This document shows positions 23,076-36,143 of a stretch of 64,000 nt of DNA, piece by piece (within the stretch, counting starts at the first letter, position 1; every line of letters starts with the position of its first letter). The notes beneath the pieces were generated by a model, which saw nothing but the letters and a program-made list of their open reading frames with translations, was not told the DNA's origin and did not search any database. The position numbers were made by a program, and so were the translations under genes. Source of the stretch: Bryopsis sp. KO-2023 (taxonomy: Eukaryota > Chlorophyta > Ulvophyceae > Bryopsidales > Bryopsidaceae); the NCBI GenBank assembly GCA_030272585.1, contig BSYQ01000013.1:1426001-1490000 (forward strand). The letters run 5' to 3'.

Positions 23076-24225
23076 TGCGACCAGCGGACTGCACAACAGA
23101 GTGAAATGCCTTTCTTCTGATGCTAGCGTGGTGAGCTTATGAACTGGTTATCAGAGTGCGGTGCGCGCGCGCGCTCCGCTAGACTCTGTTCGCTTCCGCA
23201 ATGATTCGATTTATTCGCGTCGGTTAGCGCCCTGCGTCTCGACGCAATGGTCGAGTGCGAGGAGTTGCTGGCATGCAACCTGCGAGTTGCGAAATCAACC
23301 ACTGGACCGTTCGATCGTCTGTTTGTGTAGATCAACAAAGAGATGGATGGGTGGAGCGTAGGGCAGTTCCGAACAGCATTGCGATATCATCTTTTCACGA
23401 AAACACGGACCCCTGGAGCTTCCAAGAACATTGTTCAACACCGCGCACGCGTATCGACGCTAGAGTCTACTTTTGACCGACCTACACAACCGAATAGCTA
23501 ACTGAGCTATCGACCATGGAACTCTAACCCGTGTAAAAACCAGTAACGTAGTCCGTGCAGCTGGCATTGGTCCGGCGGCGCTTCGGTTGCACCCACTGAA
23601 GGTCGAAGATTTTCCGGTCAAACCAAACTCTAACCGTCGACTAGGGTTTGGCGCCGTTCTGGCGGAGTACAAGCAACACGCAATCCTGTTCTACTTAGAG
23701 CAACGTTTTCAGTGGCGCCACTATAGAATCGTCGGGATGCTCAGAGCGTTGCTGTGACAATGGAACCGAGGGTCACTGGCTTCGCTCGAAAAAAGAACAA
23801 CGAAGAAGTTGTTTTGTGGGTCGGAAACGTTCCAACCAATCGAGCTCCTCTAACTTGGGATGCTCTGCTACGTACATTGTCGTTCGACCTCAAACGCCGC
23901 ATTTCTTGCGGGCAATGCCAATCGAGCAAATAACACACGCCACCACATATGGTTTCAATACTCCAACCAATTAAGAATGCGACCGAGTGTGCAGCCCCGC
24001 CCACACCTCAACCCAAACAACAATTTGCTCTTCCCAGCATCCATGTCGAAAGGGACATGTCACATGTCCAGTCTGCGCAATATATATCCATCCATTATTC
24101 CAAGTTGCATTTAATCGTTGCGACTCGGCAAAGGGTGTCGACCAAGGCCCCCAAACAAGCACCTCCGTGTCTATCTTTCTTACTCCAGTTGGAGTCCCTC
24201 AGCGGCGAGCAAAACCGGGGTCGAA
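23076..24225. other. Divergent promoter region
   Basis: 1,150 bases between the starts of two divergent genes (minus start 23075, plus start 24226). More GC-rich and less homopolymeric than other intergenic DNA here, with CG-rich words (GTGCGCGCGCGCG near 23161). A tRNA A-box-like TAGCTCAGTTAG lies on the minus strand near 23505, without a matching B-box. No gene found. Confidence 0.4.
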
Positions 24226-27200
24226 ATGGGACGATTGAGAAACCCTTCTGATGCTTGGCGCTTCCTTTATTGTCATTTGATAGGTTCCGTCGAGGCGTTG
24301 GACAACGCTCGCGTGAACCTGTTCGAAAGGATGTTCCCCGAAAAGATTGATGAGTCCAAGTACGCTTCCGTCGACGGCAAGGTGACGCTCGCAGTTTTGC
24401 TGTTTTTCCGCTTTCTTTCTTTTTGATGTCGGGTTAGCTCCTCTGAGCTGGGTTGAGTGGCTTTTCCATTCTGAAATCAGCCTCCGAATGCTCATTTGAG
24501 AAGTTGGGAATCTTAGCTGACCGGCTGTTAATTGTAACATGTTCTTATCATTAATTTACTATTATTATTATTAATCTATTAATTAATTGCTTAATTTATT
24601 TATTACTATTATTGTTTTTTATTTATTGTTTATATTACTATTATCGAATCAAGATGTTGCAGGATGAGGGCAGATGTATGGAATTCATACCATGCATATT
24701 GAAGCCGAATGCTGGAAATTGTGCATTGTCCATTAGTTCATTTTTTTTTCTTCTTCTGATTTTCACTGATTGCTTTTGAAATAAGAAACGAGCCACGTAA
24801 TAAACCCCCCAATATTCAAAAAAACTTCAATGAAAAATGAAACATTATATTAAATTAAGCAACATATATATGTACATATATATTGCATATTATGATGTAT
24901 GTATGCAAACTGTGAGGGCAGCAAGACAAAAAATAAATTGAGATGCTGCTTTGGATTTTAATTTTTTTTTCCAGGTGTGCATCGTGACTGGAGCGAATGC
25001 CGGAATAGGGTTGATCACCTCGAAGCTGCTGGCAGAAAGAGGTGCCCATGTGATCATGGCTTGTCGATCAAAGGAAAGGGCAAACGAAGCTGCAAAAAAC
25101 ATCCGAAACGTTTCGGTGAAAGAAGGATGCTCTGCTCCAAAGGTCAGTGCCTTTTTTTTTCTTTTTTTTTTCAATTTTTTGCCATCATTAAAAAATCGTG
25201 AAACTGTTAATACCAAATCTATGTCAGAGTAAGGGGAGGTCCAATTTCTTCATTTAATTTTTTGGGGTGGGCGGTTGGGGGGTGCTTTCCTCCATCTCGC
25301 TGCTAAATGTGTTGTGAATGGGTCTAATGAACGATTTTTGTTTTTGGTATAAAAAATTGATTTTCTTTTCGTTTTTTTTTGGGGGGGGGGTTGGATGCCT
25401 AGGTGGATGTTCATGAACTGGACCTTGCATCACTGAAGAGCGTGAATGGTTTTTGCGATGACATCATGAAAAAGAAATTGGATTTGAAACTGATCGTGTG
25501 CAACGCCGGACTGATGCGTCCCCCAAAGAGGCAAGAAACTCAAGATGGAATGGAGATGCAGTTCCAAGTGAGGTTTCCAAAACTTTTTTCTTTTGTTTTT
25601 TCTTTCCAGTAAAATTATTGGAAAATGGTGTTTCTTTGATATCACAGAATAAAGAAAGAATCGAACTTTTTTCAATCTAAAGTTGACTTTTTATTAGAAT
25701 ATCTTTAGAACAAATTCAAATATTGATATCAAAGACACGTTTCGAAAAGATATTGGCGCCTGAGTTCATTTTTTTTCTGTATTGTTTTGTGGGGCAGCAC
25801 CACTTCAAAATGTGGAAGTGGGTAAAATGATGCTGTTGTGACTGACAGGTGAATTACTTGGGCCATTGGCTGCTGAGTCATCGCCTGATGTCCGATCAGA
25901 TTCGTAGAAAAACGAAAGAGAGCACCAGGGTGGTCATGGTTTCCTCCATGGCGCACCTGGGAGGAGATATTGATTTTGAAGACATACATGTAAAATCTGT
26001 TTTGTTTTGCTTTTTTTTCTCTGTGTGTGAAAAAAAAGACATTTTTTATTATTTTTCTCTTTCTCTTTTTCTTTTTTTTCTCTGTTTTCTTTTTCCCTTT
26101 TTTCTTTTTCTCTTTTTTCTTTGTCATTTATTTTTAAAATGTGTTAAATCTGGGCTGCAAACCTTAAAAGAAATAAGAATGTAGAAACGCATTTTTTTCT
26201 GGTTAGAAGAAATTTTTCCTACTAGGCAAGGCCATTGAAAAGAAACATCCAAAAACAAAAAACAAAAATATCTTCACCGGCTGGAATGAGATGTTGCTTT
26301 CCCGTTTTAATTGGGAGAAAAATAGAACGGAGGCCATCCACGATCATGTGTTATATCTTGAAGTCCAAAATGTCTAGGTGAAAAAAGTGGAAAGCCTGAA
26401 AACAATGTGAAACATTATCTTGGTGTTTTTTTGTTTTTTTTTCAGGGAAACAAGAGTTATGATGGGTTTTTGCGGTACGCCGACTCCAAACTTGCAAACA
26501 TCATCGGGGCAAAAGAATTCCAGAGAAGATTCGACAAGTGAGCCGATCCAACCCCCCTTCCTTTGTTTTTTTCTTCTCATTTTCAAATTTCGACCTCAAA
26601 TCGTAACGTCCAACTCTCATCCATTTTTTTTTCCCCACAGGCTCGACGACAAGAAACAATTCCGCCACACTGCGGTCAGCGTTCATCCCGGACTGATCGA
26701 CACCCGGTTGGCTAGAGAATTCATGAAAGGAATTATGCCAGGGATTGTGAGGCCGATCATGGACCCCGTGAATGAAGCTTTCCTGTTGCCAGCCACATTG
26801 AGGGATGTCGAAAAAGGGGGCCAGTCTGTCATAGCAGCTTGCCTCGCACCCGACGATGAAGTCTCAGGAAAATACATGGTGTATGGGAAAGTGGCAAACT
26901 GTGCCAAGGTGTGTCGATCGGCTGGAATATCCATGCACGTCGAAACCAACCGTGGTTGGCAATCGCCTGTCCAGAAATCGCACATGGTGCAATGATCAAT
27001 TAAAAGTCGCCCCCCCTCCCTCTGAAGCCGTTAGAAGTCACTGGGGACGGTTTCCTATGTTCGACATGGGGTGGGTGGGTTTAGGTTTCAAAATTGCGAG
27101 TGCGACAGACCTAGGACACGTTTGTCTGACATGGGAGCATGGTCTCTGACGATTTTTAACGAGATTCCCCCCCCCTTTTTTTCTCAAATCCACTACCCTC

Positions 27201-27419
27201 ATGCAGAGCGTCATACACCCAAAAAAGGATTGCGCCTGTATTTGTGTTTTCTTTTTTTCCCTTTGTTTTTTGCTTCGAAACGTTTGTTTGAATGGCATGC
27301 ATGTGTGTCTTGACTCAAAATTTGGTGTCCAGGTTGCAAGCGATCCTGAGATGGGCCGTCGACTGTGGAAGCTGAGTGAGAGTCTGACCAGCCTCGAAGA
27401 TATTGACCTTCTTGCGTAA
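24226..27419 (+). CDS. Short-chain dehydrogenase/reductase (retinol dehydrogenase-like)
   Basis: Seven exons: 24226-24381, 24975-25142, 25403-25567, 25849-25989, 26446-26537, 26641-26908 and 27333-27419; 358 aa, closing in frame. Classical SDR features: the NAD(P)-binding TGANAGIG at the start of exon 2, the NAG motif (VCNAGLM), a Ser in VSSMAH, and the catalytic YADSK on exon 5. VHPGLIDTRL then matches the usual PG motif region. The arginine after the first strand (MACRSKERA) suggests NADP(H). The closest known type is the RDH/WWOX/protochlorophyllide-oxidoreductase-like branch; substrate unknown. The ~50-residue N-terminal extension (MGRLRNPSDAW...) is not a clear signal. A TGTAA lies 31 bases after the stop. 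Confidence 0.93.
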
Positions 27420-28796
27420 AAAAAAAATTATCGCATCGATTTCCCCCTGTGTAAAGGAAAAGACAGACTTTTTTCTCTTTCAAAATATTGTTTAACACCC
27501 CCCCCCCCAAAAAAAAAAAAAAAAGAAAAAAGGATCGGGTATAATAGTTTCATGATTTTTTTATGACGGTGGAGGAGGGCATTTTTTGTTTTATAAAAGA
27601 GGGAGCAGCATTATTCATTTGTGCCTTTATGGTATTATTGTCCGTATCCGCAAGTTTGTTATTTTTTTTGAAGGGGCAGTTCATGACTGCCCTTTCATCT
27701 CCTTTCCGAGGAAATTTTCAAAAAGGAAGTGGTGCCTATTTTTAGAAAAAGGGGGGGATCAGGGGATTTATCACTGGCCAGGATTGGCGTTTTTCGTTCG
27801 ACGTGTACAGGGGGAAGGGTTCCGGAGAGATTGCAGGAGTGACTTTTTTTAATTCGATATTGAGTGGGAGATTCCCATCGTTATGGGAAAACAAAACAAA
27901 CGTTTTTAAACCGTTGGCTGTATGGTGATGCAATGACCTCCACGTAATGTCTTCTTTCGTTTTTCGTTTTGATTGGGATTTGCTTAGAAAAAGAGCGAGG
28001 TCGGATCACTGTGCAAGAAATGTGTACGGCCAGTGACATCTATAAAAAGGGTTGCACTGCCACAATATTATTCAAAGAGATTCCCTTAGTTAAATCGTCC
28101 CCATCGAGTGTTTAGTCGATTTTGCTCCGAACACCAGAGTTTGGGATGATGGTGCGCATTTCCAACAAGAAAATGTCAGTTTTCTTGGCAGAGATTGCCC
28201 CTGAGGGATAAAACGAACAGCCCTTTCATCATCTGGACTCTGCTCCCCCACAAAAGGTCCAGCAGTGGTGGTCAATGCAACTTTCTCCTGTTGGTGGTGA
28301 ATGTTTAGTTTGTTCATGGAATCCCCGCTTGAAGCTGCACCTCAATCATGACTTGACAATTGACACTTTGTGGAGGATGGTGGTGTAGTTAATTGTCAAG
28401 AGGAACAGAAAAATCCCCCAAAACCACCCCCTCAAAATCAATCAAATACAATCATTTTTCATATATTTCCCCACTCTCTCCCCCCACCCCCGCCCCCCCC
28501 CTCTTTAAAAAAAAAATCAGTTCCAGAGAAAAAAAGCCCTCTATCCTGCCCCCATCCTAGCATTATTGTACCCCACCCCAGTGTATATTCGTTTGGTGTT
28601 CGTTTTTGCAATGCCATGCAAAAAGGGGTCAGAAAACCTGAATCAAATTGTTTTTTAAGTCATAATCCCCACAAAATCTGCAGAGAGTAATCACCCCCCA
28701 ACTCCTTCCCCCCCCCAAAAAAAGAACCCACCCAATAATCGAACAAAAACAACTCACCCTATACTTGATTCCCTTTCGGAGTGCATTTTCCAGCAC
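27420..28796. other. Convergent intergenic region (SDR / SOUL 3' ends)
   Basis: Both neighbours end here. Poly-C and poly-A runs lie near 27500 and 28490. No coding exon recognised. A TGTAA occurs at 27450-27454 in SDR sense. Confidence 0.45.
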
Positions 28797-30439
28797 TCAA
28801 AAAATCTGGTCTCGAAAATCCTCCACCGAACTCTCGAACGCGTCGGTTAATTTTTCGACCAAAATTTCATTGGGTCCTGTGTAATTGCCTCCCTCGGGAA
28901 ATTCGTAGTGCAACACATGAGCCAGCGATGGGTCGATCGGCCGCTCCATTTCTAGAAGATCGGACATCATCTCCTCAATACGAGTCAATATTACGGTGAA
29001 GTCCAGCGTCCTTTCGATTCTTCGGACGTAATATGTCGTAGGCTTCACCTCCACCAGCCGTGCTGGGGAAAACGGGGCAGCAACCCTCTATGAAAACAAC
29101 ACATCCTCACCGCATCAAATCCATGCACGAAAATCCTCGTTTTCGGTACTATTCGAGGTGGTGTTTGCTGCAGTCTTTGTTTTTCCTTGCTTCTATGGGG
29201 ACGTGTTTGTCCATTTCTTAACTAGAAACATATGCAGGCAGATATTTCCTTCCAACCCTGGATAAATGCTGGATTGATACGACAATCATTGGTTGAGGCG
29301 TCGGGATGATTGGTTTCCTCTAATCGATTGCCTGCTTGCAGTGAACTTCAGGAACCCCCCTTTCGGCCACTCACCCCGTTCAGATCACCGATGTAAAATC
29401 GACCTTTGCGCAGCCCCTTCAAGTGCAACCGCCCGACCGTCACTATCAAGGGTGTCGATTTGGGAAAGCGTTCCTGGTGCAAGTTATTGCCATTGAAGTA
29501 GTTGATTAAATCCTGAAAAACGCATACCACAGTTCGATCAGTTGACTGTTTCACCACAAAGACTCGTCTCGATGCAAAAATAAACCCACTCTGATTGCAT
29601 GGTGCCAATACTTGACGCTAATAAAATTTCGCACAAAACAGTGGAGCCCCGGGCTTCCACAGAGGTTTATGGGGGAATGCTCCTGAAATCAGTTTGATCT
29701 CATAGCTGTGTGTGTGCAATACGACTTAATGGATTAATTTTCAGCAGTGTTCTCCACATCAAAGGCATGTGACGACCCGTGACGACTTTGATGGGGGTCC
29801 AGTCGTTTAAGCAAGCAAATGTGTGTTTTGTTTTGTGTTTCCTAACGGGCACCTCACACTAAACGGCTCGCTCGCATAAGTTTTCAGTTCCGCCCCCCCC
29901 CCCCCCCCCCCGTGAAGGATCAAGACGGGAGAACGGAAACGCGGTCGACTCTGTTGGTCACTTACAAAGTACGCGTAAGAGCACGTGAAGCCATAGGTGT
30001 CCGACGGCGAGATGCGCTCCAAATACATGCCTGAAAAGGAGGATAATATTGAGAAGAAGAAGAGAAACACACAACTCCAAAGCTTGCCGTACGAAGGGAG
30101 CACGGAAACAAACGTGACGTGTTTCAAGTTCACTCTTATACTTTCTTTGGGTGGAGGTGTGGAACGATGGCAAACCGTTCCACCACAGGGGGAGACTCAG
30201 AAAAGTAAAGCCGGTTTCACCGAGCCACAACGAAACATAGCCCCTCGGCGCGACCTCTCCGCCCGTCGTTACTCACCGCCTTCATAGCGGCGGATCTCTA
30301 CATCCCTCGTGACTAGCTTTCCCAACATAACGTGGCGGGGACAAATCGGCCAGCCACCAGGACATTGGTTTTCGCTGGCGCAAGTGCGCAAAATACTGAA
30401 GCAACAACACACCGCGAGAATCGCATCATTCAGCCTCAT
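28797..30439 (-). CDS. SOUL haem-binding protein, secretory or organelle leader
   Basis: Four exons: 30439-30277, 30030-29966, 29512-29375 and 29087-28797; 218 aa, closing in frame. An N-terminal hydrophobic leader (DAILAVCCCFSILRTCA) resembles a signal peptide. The SOUL fold follows: VEIRRYEGG at the start, GFTCSYAYFDLINYFNGNN (the family's G.N pattern), a TPLIVTVG strand in place of the MTAPV motif, AAPFSPARLVEV, and TYYVRRIE near the end. SOUL/p22HBP proteins bind haem or tetrapyrroles; in algae some act in the eyespot or plastid. Exon 4 starts at AGGGTTGCTGCC after a TAG acceptor, keeping phase. Substrate binding here is inferred from family only. Confidence 0.85.
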
Positions 30440-32751
30440 CGCATTTCTTGTTGGCGTTCTACGTGGATGAGACGGCAGCAAAAAAAAAAAAAAAAACAGT
30501 CCGATTTGAAGGATGCGATCAAGTGCGACGCCCGCTCGTGGGTACCTTTTGAGTGATTTCTGTTGGGCAGGTGGTGGTGTTGTAATGATATCTTGGGGAA
30601 GCGCCATGTGGATACATATTCAGAATCCGTTCAGCCCAACTGTTGCAAGCGGCTGTCGTCCTCGTCATGGCTTTTGGGCGGCCAGTTGGGCCGTCAGTGA
30701 ATCTCACCTGCACACGTAAGTTTGTGCATGTCAATCAGCATGACGCCGTGGTGTTTTTCCCGTCCCTAGTTTGGTCAGCGGAGAGAAGGTGGCATCGCAA
30801 GAGGCAATACAGGTGGTGACTGCACCCCCGAAAGCGCACTTTCCGCAACGAATTTATTATGGAATGGAGCGGACATCGCAATGGGGCAGACTTCGAGCAC
30901 ACCCCACAGGTAGACAGACCCCAGTCGCTCCTCTCGAAGATTGTGTTTGTTGCGGCTGGTCATAGCATAACGTTCGTGTGGAGTCTGGAGTGTAAAAAAG
31001 GGTCGAAACTGGAGCGAAGCTGCCAGAGACTTGGTCGAGGCCCGTCTCACTGAAAGGAATATCCCATCAGAATATCTGTCATTGATATACCTTGGTTACT
31101 GCAGTAGAATTTGTGTGGATGAGTTGCTGAAATATCAAAAAGTATTGTCAGGAGATCCTATCAGTCTTTATTGCTCAGTTCGGTAGAACGTGTGACTGAA
31201 TCTGTGAAAACCTGTGGTTCCCCGATTTTCAGCAGCTGCTGCCGCCTCTTGAGTATCCAAACAGTTGTCCTCATTTTTGTGATTTTTGTGTATCATTGAA
31301 CAATAACCCCTGATTTTTTTTCTAAGTATTTTTTTTCAACACTCAATTTTCCTGGTGATCCCCACTGAGGACAGGTGTTTGGAGAAACGCCTGTTATAAA
31401 AGGTTAAAAGGTTGTGGAAATGTGAAAGTGGAACTTGTGGAAAATTGAGTATCAAAAATTCACCAAAGCTTGGCCACCATTCATTAACAAGGCCTGCTTG
31501 GTGCATCCCTTTCTGTTGGGAGTTTGAACTTCGGATATTTTTTTGCCTGTCGTGGTTGTCAGCTAACGGTTTCGCCAAAAAAAAAAAACATCACCTGTTG
31601 GAGCCTTTAAAAAACCCGGAATTGGTTTGCTGGATGCGGATTCAGATGGCGATTTGGACATTTGTAAATGATTAATATAATAATTATGTCCCCACCGAAG
31701 ATCGCCAAGCCAATCAACTGTTTCTAAATCATCTGAACGCAGCTAGCTGCAAGACTGGAGTTTCAGGAGGCCAGCGAAATTCTGGGGTTCGGATGTAAGG
31801 AAAAGACAACAGCAGTGTGGTGTTTGGGGATATTTCTGTTCCATAAAATGATACATCAGACTACGAGCCTTCCTCCTGCATGTGAGCGGGGATGGGCTGG
31901 ATCGGAATCTTTTCCGGTGCCTTTTCCTGTGGTCCACCCAATGCAGAGGAATTCGATGTAAACGTTTTCTCTTATGAAACAAAAAGCCCTATGAAGTTTC
32001 AGGGAAGCTTCTGAGTCGATTGTGTGCAGGTTTTTTTTACGACGACGGACAATTCCTCTCAAGTGTCGCTCGGACATGTCTTCTCAAAAAAGTTTTCAGA
32101 AGTTCTCTGCTTGGGGAAAGATGGGTTTTTAAAAATCATTTCTCAATATCAACTTAGTTGCACAACAGAATGGGGAGAAGGGTTTTTTGTCAGTAATACC
32201 ACCCAGGATGATGTGAGGGTTTTCTTTCTGGGAATTCTTTGTGCATTTGTAACAGTTTGGGGGGCATCACTTTACAAATCACAAATTTGTGTTTGAATGG
32301 AGGCCTGTTTCTGTCTACCAGTCTGACACGTTTCGAGAGCCCTGTGATCACAAATGTCACATCAAGAGATTTTACATTTCGAAGGCAGCAGTGAGAAACG
32401 CCTTGAGAGGGACATTTTAAATCCACACTGTTGCTCTCTCCATCCACAAGCCAAATCTGCATGCAAATTGGACGGGGCACATTGTTTTCTTTCACATCAT
32501 CCCACCAAAGCAAAACAAAAATTGACATACGGAAGGCATACACACACATTTTTCATTTTATGTTTTTTTGGAAGAAATTTTATTGTTCGTGGCTACGCAT
32601 GCAGTATCCTTGTGTGTGTGTGTGTGTTGAAAAACAGAACATCATCAATTGATGGCTGATTATATTTCGGGACTTTGGTTGGTCTACAACAGACCACCAT
32701 ATTCCAGAAAGCGTTCTTCACCCAGGTTAGTTTCTGTTTAAGGAATCATAC
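30440..32751. other. Gene-poor region before the inverted duplication
   Basis: Several open frames of 60-120 codons occur on both strands, but none carries a recognised motif or joins through splice sites. Composition is mixed, less homopolymeric than other gaps, so remnants of old elements are possible. Nothing else supported. Confidence 0.4.
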
Positions 32752-33124
32752 CTTTGAAATTATTCCAGGCTCCAGCCCCACCCTTGCAAAACAAATCTAT
32801 CGAGTCTGAAAAACATGTAGACTGTCTTACGAAGCTCGAAATGAATCTCTTCGAAAATATTCAATTTTTTTTTCCTCAGTAGGATTCCACAACGATACAA
32901 GAAATAGTAAGATTCATTTCACAGAAATAGTTGGTATTGATTTAAATATATTCAGAGCAATTTGGGAATCGAACCCTTTTTTGTGCCCTTATCATGACAC
33001 ACTGCTCTTTTTTTTTGTTGAAGGAGAAAAAACCTTGCGGTAAAAAAACTCCAAAAAAAACACCCCCCCAAAAAAGAAAAAAACCCACTACCCAAATTTT
33101 TTTTTCAATTTTTTTTTTTTTCAA

Positions 33125-33500
33125 AACCCACCCTTAACACACCCACAGAAAAATCTAACACATGCACTCCCCTCAATTTTTTATTTTTTTTTCGTTCTTT
33201 TTATATTTATATTTTTTTTTTCTTTGTTTTTCTCTTTTTTTAAGCCCCACCCCCACCCAACACACCCACAGAAAATTAGCAAAATCTAACACATGCACTC
33301 CCCTCAAATTTTTATATTTTTTTCATCCTTTATATATTTTTTTTCTTTGTTTGTCTTTTCTTTTTCTAAACCCCACCCCCACCCAACACACCCACAGAAA
33401 TATTGAAAAGACTAACACATGCACACTCCCCTCAAATTTTTGTTTTTTTTTTCATTCTTTTTCTTTTTTTCTTTGCTTTTCTTTTTTTAACCCCCCCTCT
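33125..33500 (+). repeat. ~125-bp tandem repeat, three to four copies (left arm)
   Basis: Units contain AACACACCCACAGAAA, then TAACACATGCACTCCCCTCAA, then a long T-rich stretch. Copies start near 33136, 33258 and 33390. The same array is present in inverted form at 40100-40440 with different copy spacing. It lies just downstream of the left coiled-coil gene. Confidence 0.85.
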
Positions 33501-33526
33501 CCCTCCCCCCCCATCCCAAGCAATTT

Positions 33527-34739
33527 TTACCCGTAATCGGGACTGATACACCGTTGCTGCTCGTCATCGTGCTCCTCCTCCTTACTAGCCAAATAGGCGG
33601 AAAAACCCTCTGTCAGACGTCGTTGAGTTGCAGCCGCCTCTTGATGCTGATCGTATTCATTGGGTCCCTGATTCCAGAAAATCAAACAAGTGAGGGGCAC
33701 GCACTTCCCTTCCAGGTTTTTTTACCCTAGAAATCTTTTGAAATCTTTTGTCTGTTGATGTTTTTTTTTCTTGAAATTGAATCCAACCGATCGCTCCTCA
33801 CAAGTAGAAAATATAAAATTAGAGAGAGAGAGAGAACAAATTCTAGATTCTTGATTTTTCCCCCTCTTGGCATGCAGTTTTAACTTTTTCATTTTGATGC
33901 TTTGCCACATTTCACGGTACCGCTGAGAAAGTAAAGGGTAGCCTTGGTGCGGGTTTTGGATTCTCCTCCACAGCCTGTTGCTGTAATTTTTTTTCTTGAT
34001 TCTCCAACCTGTTCTGCCTGTGGAAAAATAACTCCTGGTCAAAGTTTGGTATTACAGAAATCAATCTGTGGAAAAGACAACACACTGAATCAGGTGTGTC
34101 GTCACAGTGTTGGTTTTTTTTTGCGAGTTTTCTTTAATCAGCAGCTTCACTTTTCCTTCCTGTCTTACCATTCTTGCAGAGATTCCCTTTCCTGGGCCAA
34201 CTGACCCGACATGGTGATTCTCATTTCTTCCATATCGGCTTTGATTTCCTCCTGAGGAGAAAAAGAAGAAAATCAGGTGATCAAAATCAAGGCGAATCTA
34301 TCACAGTTGGAATGCAAAAATAGGATGTTGTACCTGTTCACGGTAGAGTTTCATTTGTCTTGTTTTCAAAAGGGTTTCCTGTTTTTTAAGCTGCTCCGCC
34401 CAACTCCTGAGCTCCTGTTCTTTCGTGGCAAGCGGATTGCCCCTTCTCTGGAAGAAACCAAGAACCAAACACACTCAATTTCTTGAAAATTGTTTTAATG
34501 ATTCACCACCATGAAATAATTAAGACCAGCTCAGATAAAAAAATTCCACCTGTCTCCACCAGGTGGCCAGGCAGCACTCAAGTACCGTCCAGCCAAGTGC
34601 CACGAGTATCAGGTGGATATTCCTGGAGGAAAAAAAATTAAAGAGAACACTCCTTCAGCGATAGGAAGACGATATTTCTTTTATTTTGAAGCAGGGAAAG
34701 GTCTCACGTGTGTAGAATTGCGAACATGGTCGCAAGCAT
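33527..34739 (-). CDS. Membrane-anchored coiled-coil protein, copy A
   Basis: Six exons: 34739-34708, 34622-34550, 34447-34334, 34251-34169, 34017-33921 and 33667-33527; 179 aa, closing in frame. Residues ~12-32 form one transmembrane helix (HLILVALGWTVLECCLATWW), followed by a charged heptad-rich region of ~85 residues (KEQELRSWAEQLKKQE, EEMRITMSGQLAQERESL). A Pro-rich break follows (NPKPAPRLPFTF), then a second helical Glu/Gln-rich segment ending CISPDYG. Exon lengths are identical to copy B except three extra bases (one Asp) in the last exon. No known family recognised; a scaffold or tether role is a guess from topology. Both copies are intact, so both may be expressed. Confidence 0.82.
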
Positions 34740-35350
34740 TTTTTCCAGTTCTCCGTTCCAAGCCAAAAAAGAGTGCTCCAAAGGTCCTTGAAACAGAAAG
34801 CGGGTGAACGCCTTCAGCGACGACTTCGCCTAAGTGTGGTCGGCTCGACGGTTAGAGCAGTTGGTTTCTGTCTTTCCATGGGTTTCTGTCATCAACAGCA
34901 AGGGGCGTGCGGGAGTCGAACCCGAAGCAGGCGACCGCGCCACCCCATCTTTGAACCAACCCCCCGTCTCAGTCCAAACTCCAAACTCCAAAACCAAACG
35001 CCACCGCTGTCTCGATGCGTTTGCGCTGGAGGAGATGGAGGTCCACAGCGACGACCAGGGACGTCGCCGCCACCCAAAAAAACCCTCGCAATTCTCTCGA
35101 AAACGAGATTGCGAGAGCATAGAAAGAAGAAAAAGAGAGAGCTCTCGAAAGAGATATAGTGCACGACTGAAGAGAGTCCAAGATGGCGTTCGTGCTCGTA
35201 CCAAACCGAGTTGGCGGCGGCGGTAAGAAAGCATGGCAACTTATCCTTGAAGGGCGCAGGTTCTGCTCGTTCTTCTCCTCGCGCGCTATAACTCGGGGAT
35301 ACGGCGAATGGCTTCTGGGGCTGGACTACTCTTCAGGTGATAAGTCATAT

Positions 35351-35437
35351 CCTCGGCAGTATCGGTCGATGGGCATCCCTATCGTTTCAATAATTATTGA
35401 AACGACGGGGATGCCCCATCGATCGATGCTGCCAAGA
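35351..35437. repeat. Imperfect ~87-bp palindrome at the inner end of the left arm
   Basis: CCTCGGCAGTATCGGTCGAT and its near reverse complement (ATCGATCGATGCTGCCAAG) flank a second inverted pair, CGTTTCAATAATTATTGAAACG. The two halves agree at about nine bases in ten. The counterpart lies at 38007-38088. The sequence could fold into one long hairpin or be a small foldback element. Confidence 0.85.
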
Positions 35438-35642
35438 TCTTGAGAAACCATGGACCGAATCCAGAGATGTGGAGGCTACCATTATTTGAGGGTTTGCCAC
35501 TGGACAGCTTTTCCCTACACACACCCCGCTCAAAAAAACATTGAGGGGCAAGGAACAAAAGCACAAAGATAGAGTAGGAATCCAGTTACAGAATGTGTTG
35601 TTCAATGGCGATGGTTAGGGAACTGGATGAGAGGTTGCGTGT

Positions 35643-35674
35643 AAGTGGGACATGCTAATTAGCATGTCCCACTT
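35643..35674. other. Perfect 32-bp palindrome
   Basis: AAGTGGGACATGCTAA is followed without a loop by its exact reverse complement. Such a long perfect palindrome is very unlikely by chance. A second perfect one of 18 bp, GGTGCATTGCAATGCACC, lies at 35873-35890. Confidence 0.95.
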
Positions 35675-36143
35675 CTAATTGGGAAGGATAATCTGGTGCA
35701 GTGTACACATGTGGTGCCCTGGATGGGTTGGCCATCCTCGCCCCATTATGTGCTGCATTTCTAGCCATGGATGGGGTTCTTGGATTCAGTGGCTCTTCCA
35801 TCGATTTTGCTGGGGTGGGGGTGATGTTTCTGCCCAAATCACCCTCCTCACGGAAAGCCAGCAGTCGAATTGGGTGCATTGCAATGCACCATAACATCCA
35901 TTATAAGGTAATTACCTGTGGAAAACAGTTATCTTAAACTGCAACATTTGGTTGGTGATGTTCTCTGCCTTTCTTATTTGTGTGCTGAGGTATACTGCCA
36001 TGTTCTGGACCGATCGATGCTATGACTCATGGGTGTGGGCTGGATTGCCGACAGACAGAAACCTCATCAGATTCTTAAAAAGGGGTTCAAGACACTCTCT
36101 TCTCCAACCTCCCAACACCATCCACTCCACATCATAATCCAAC

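Larger units (their letters stand above)
32752..35480 (+). repeat. Left arm of a large inverted duplication
   Basis: About 2.73 kb that reappears as its reverse complement at 37955-40742. Matching landmarks: CCAGGCTCCAGCCCC near 32770 with its complement near 40715; the coding exons of the paired gene; the CACCTGATTCAGTGTG word; the CCCGCACGCCCC words; and the palindrome at the inner end. Each position pairs with one at about 73.5 kb minus it, giving a centre near 36.75 kb. Confidence 0.92.

Noticed and set aside
23480-23530. tRNA gene on the minus strand
   Set aside because: An A-box-like word is present but there is no B-box or foldable cloverleaf.
33162-33536. 124-codon Phe/Pro/Thr-rich frame
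   Set aside because: Translation of the T-rich tandem repeat; repeats drift between arms without keeping the frame.
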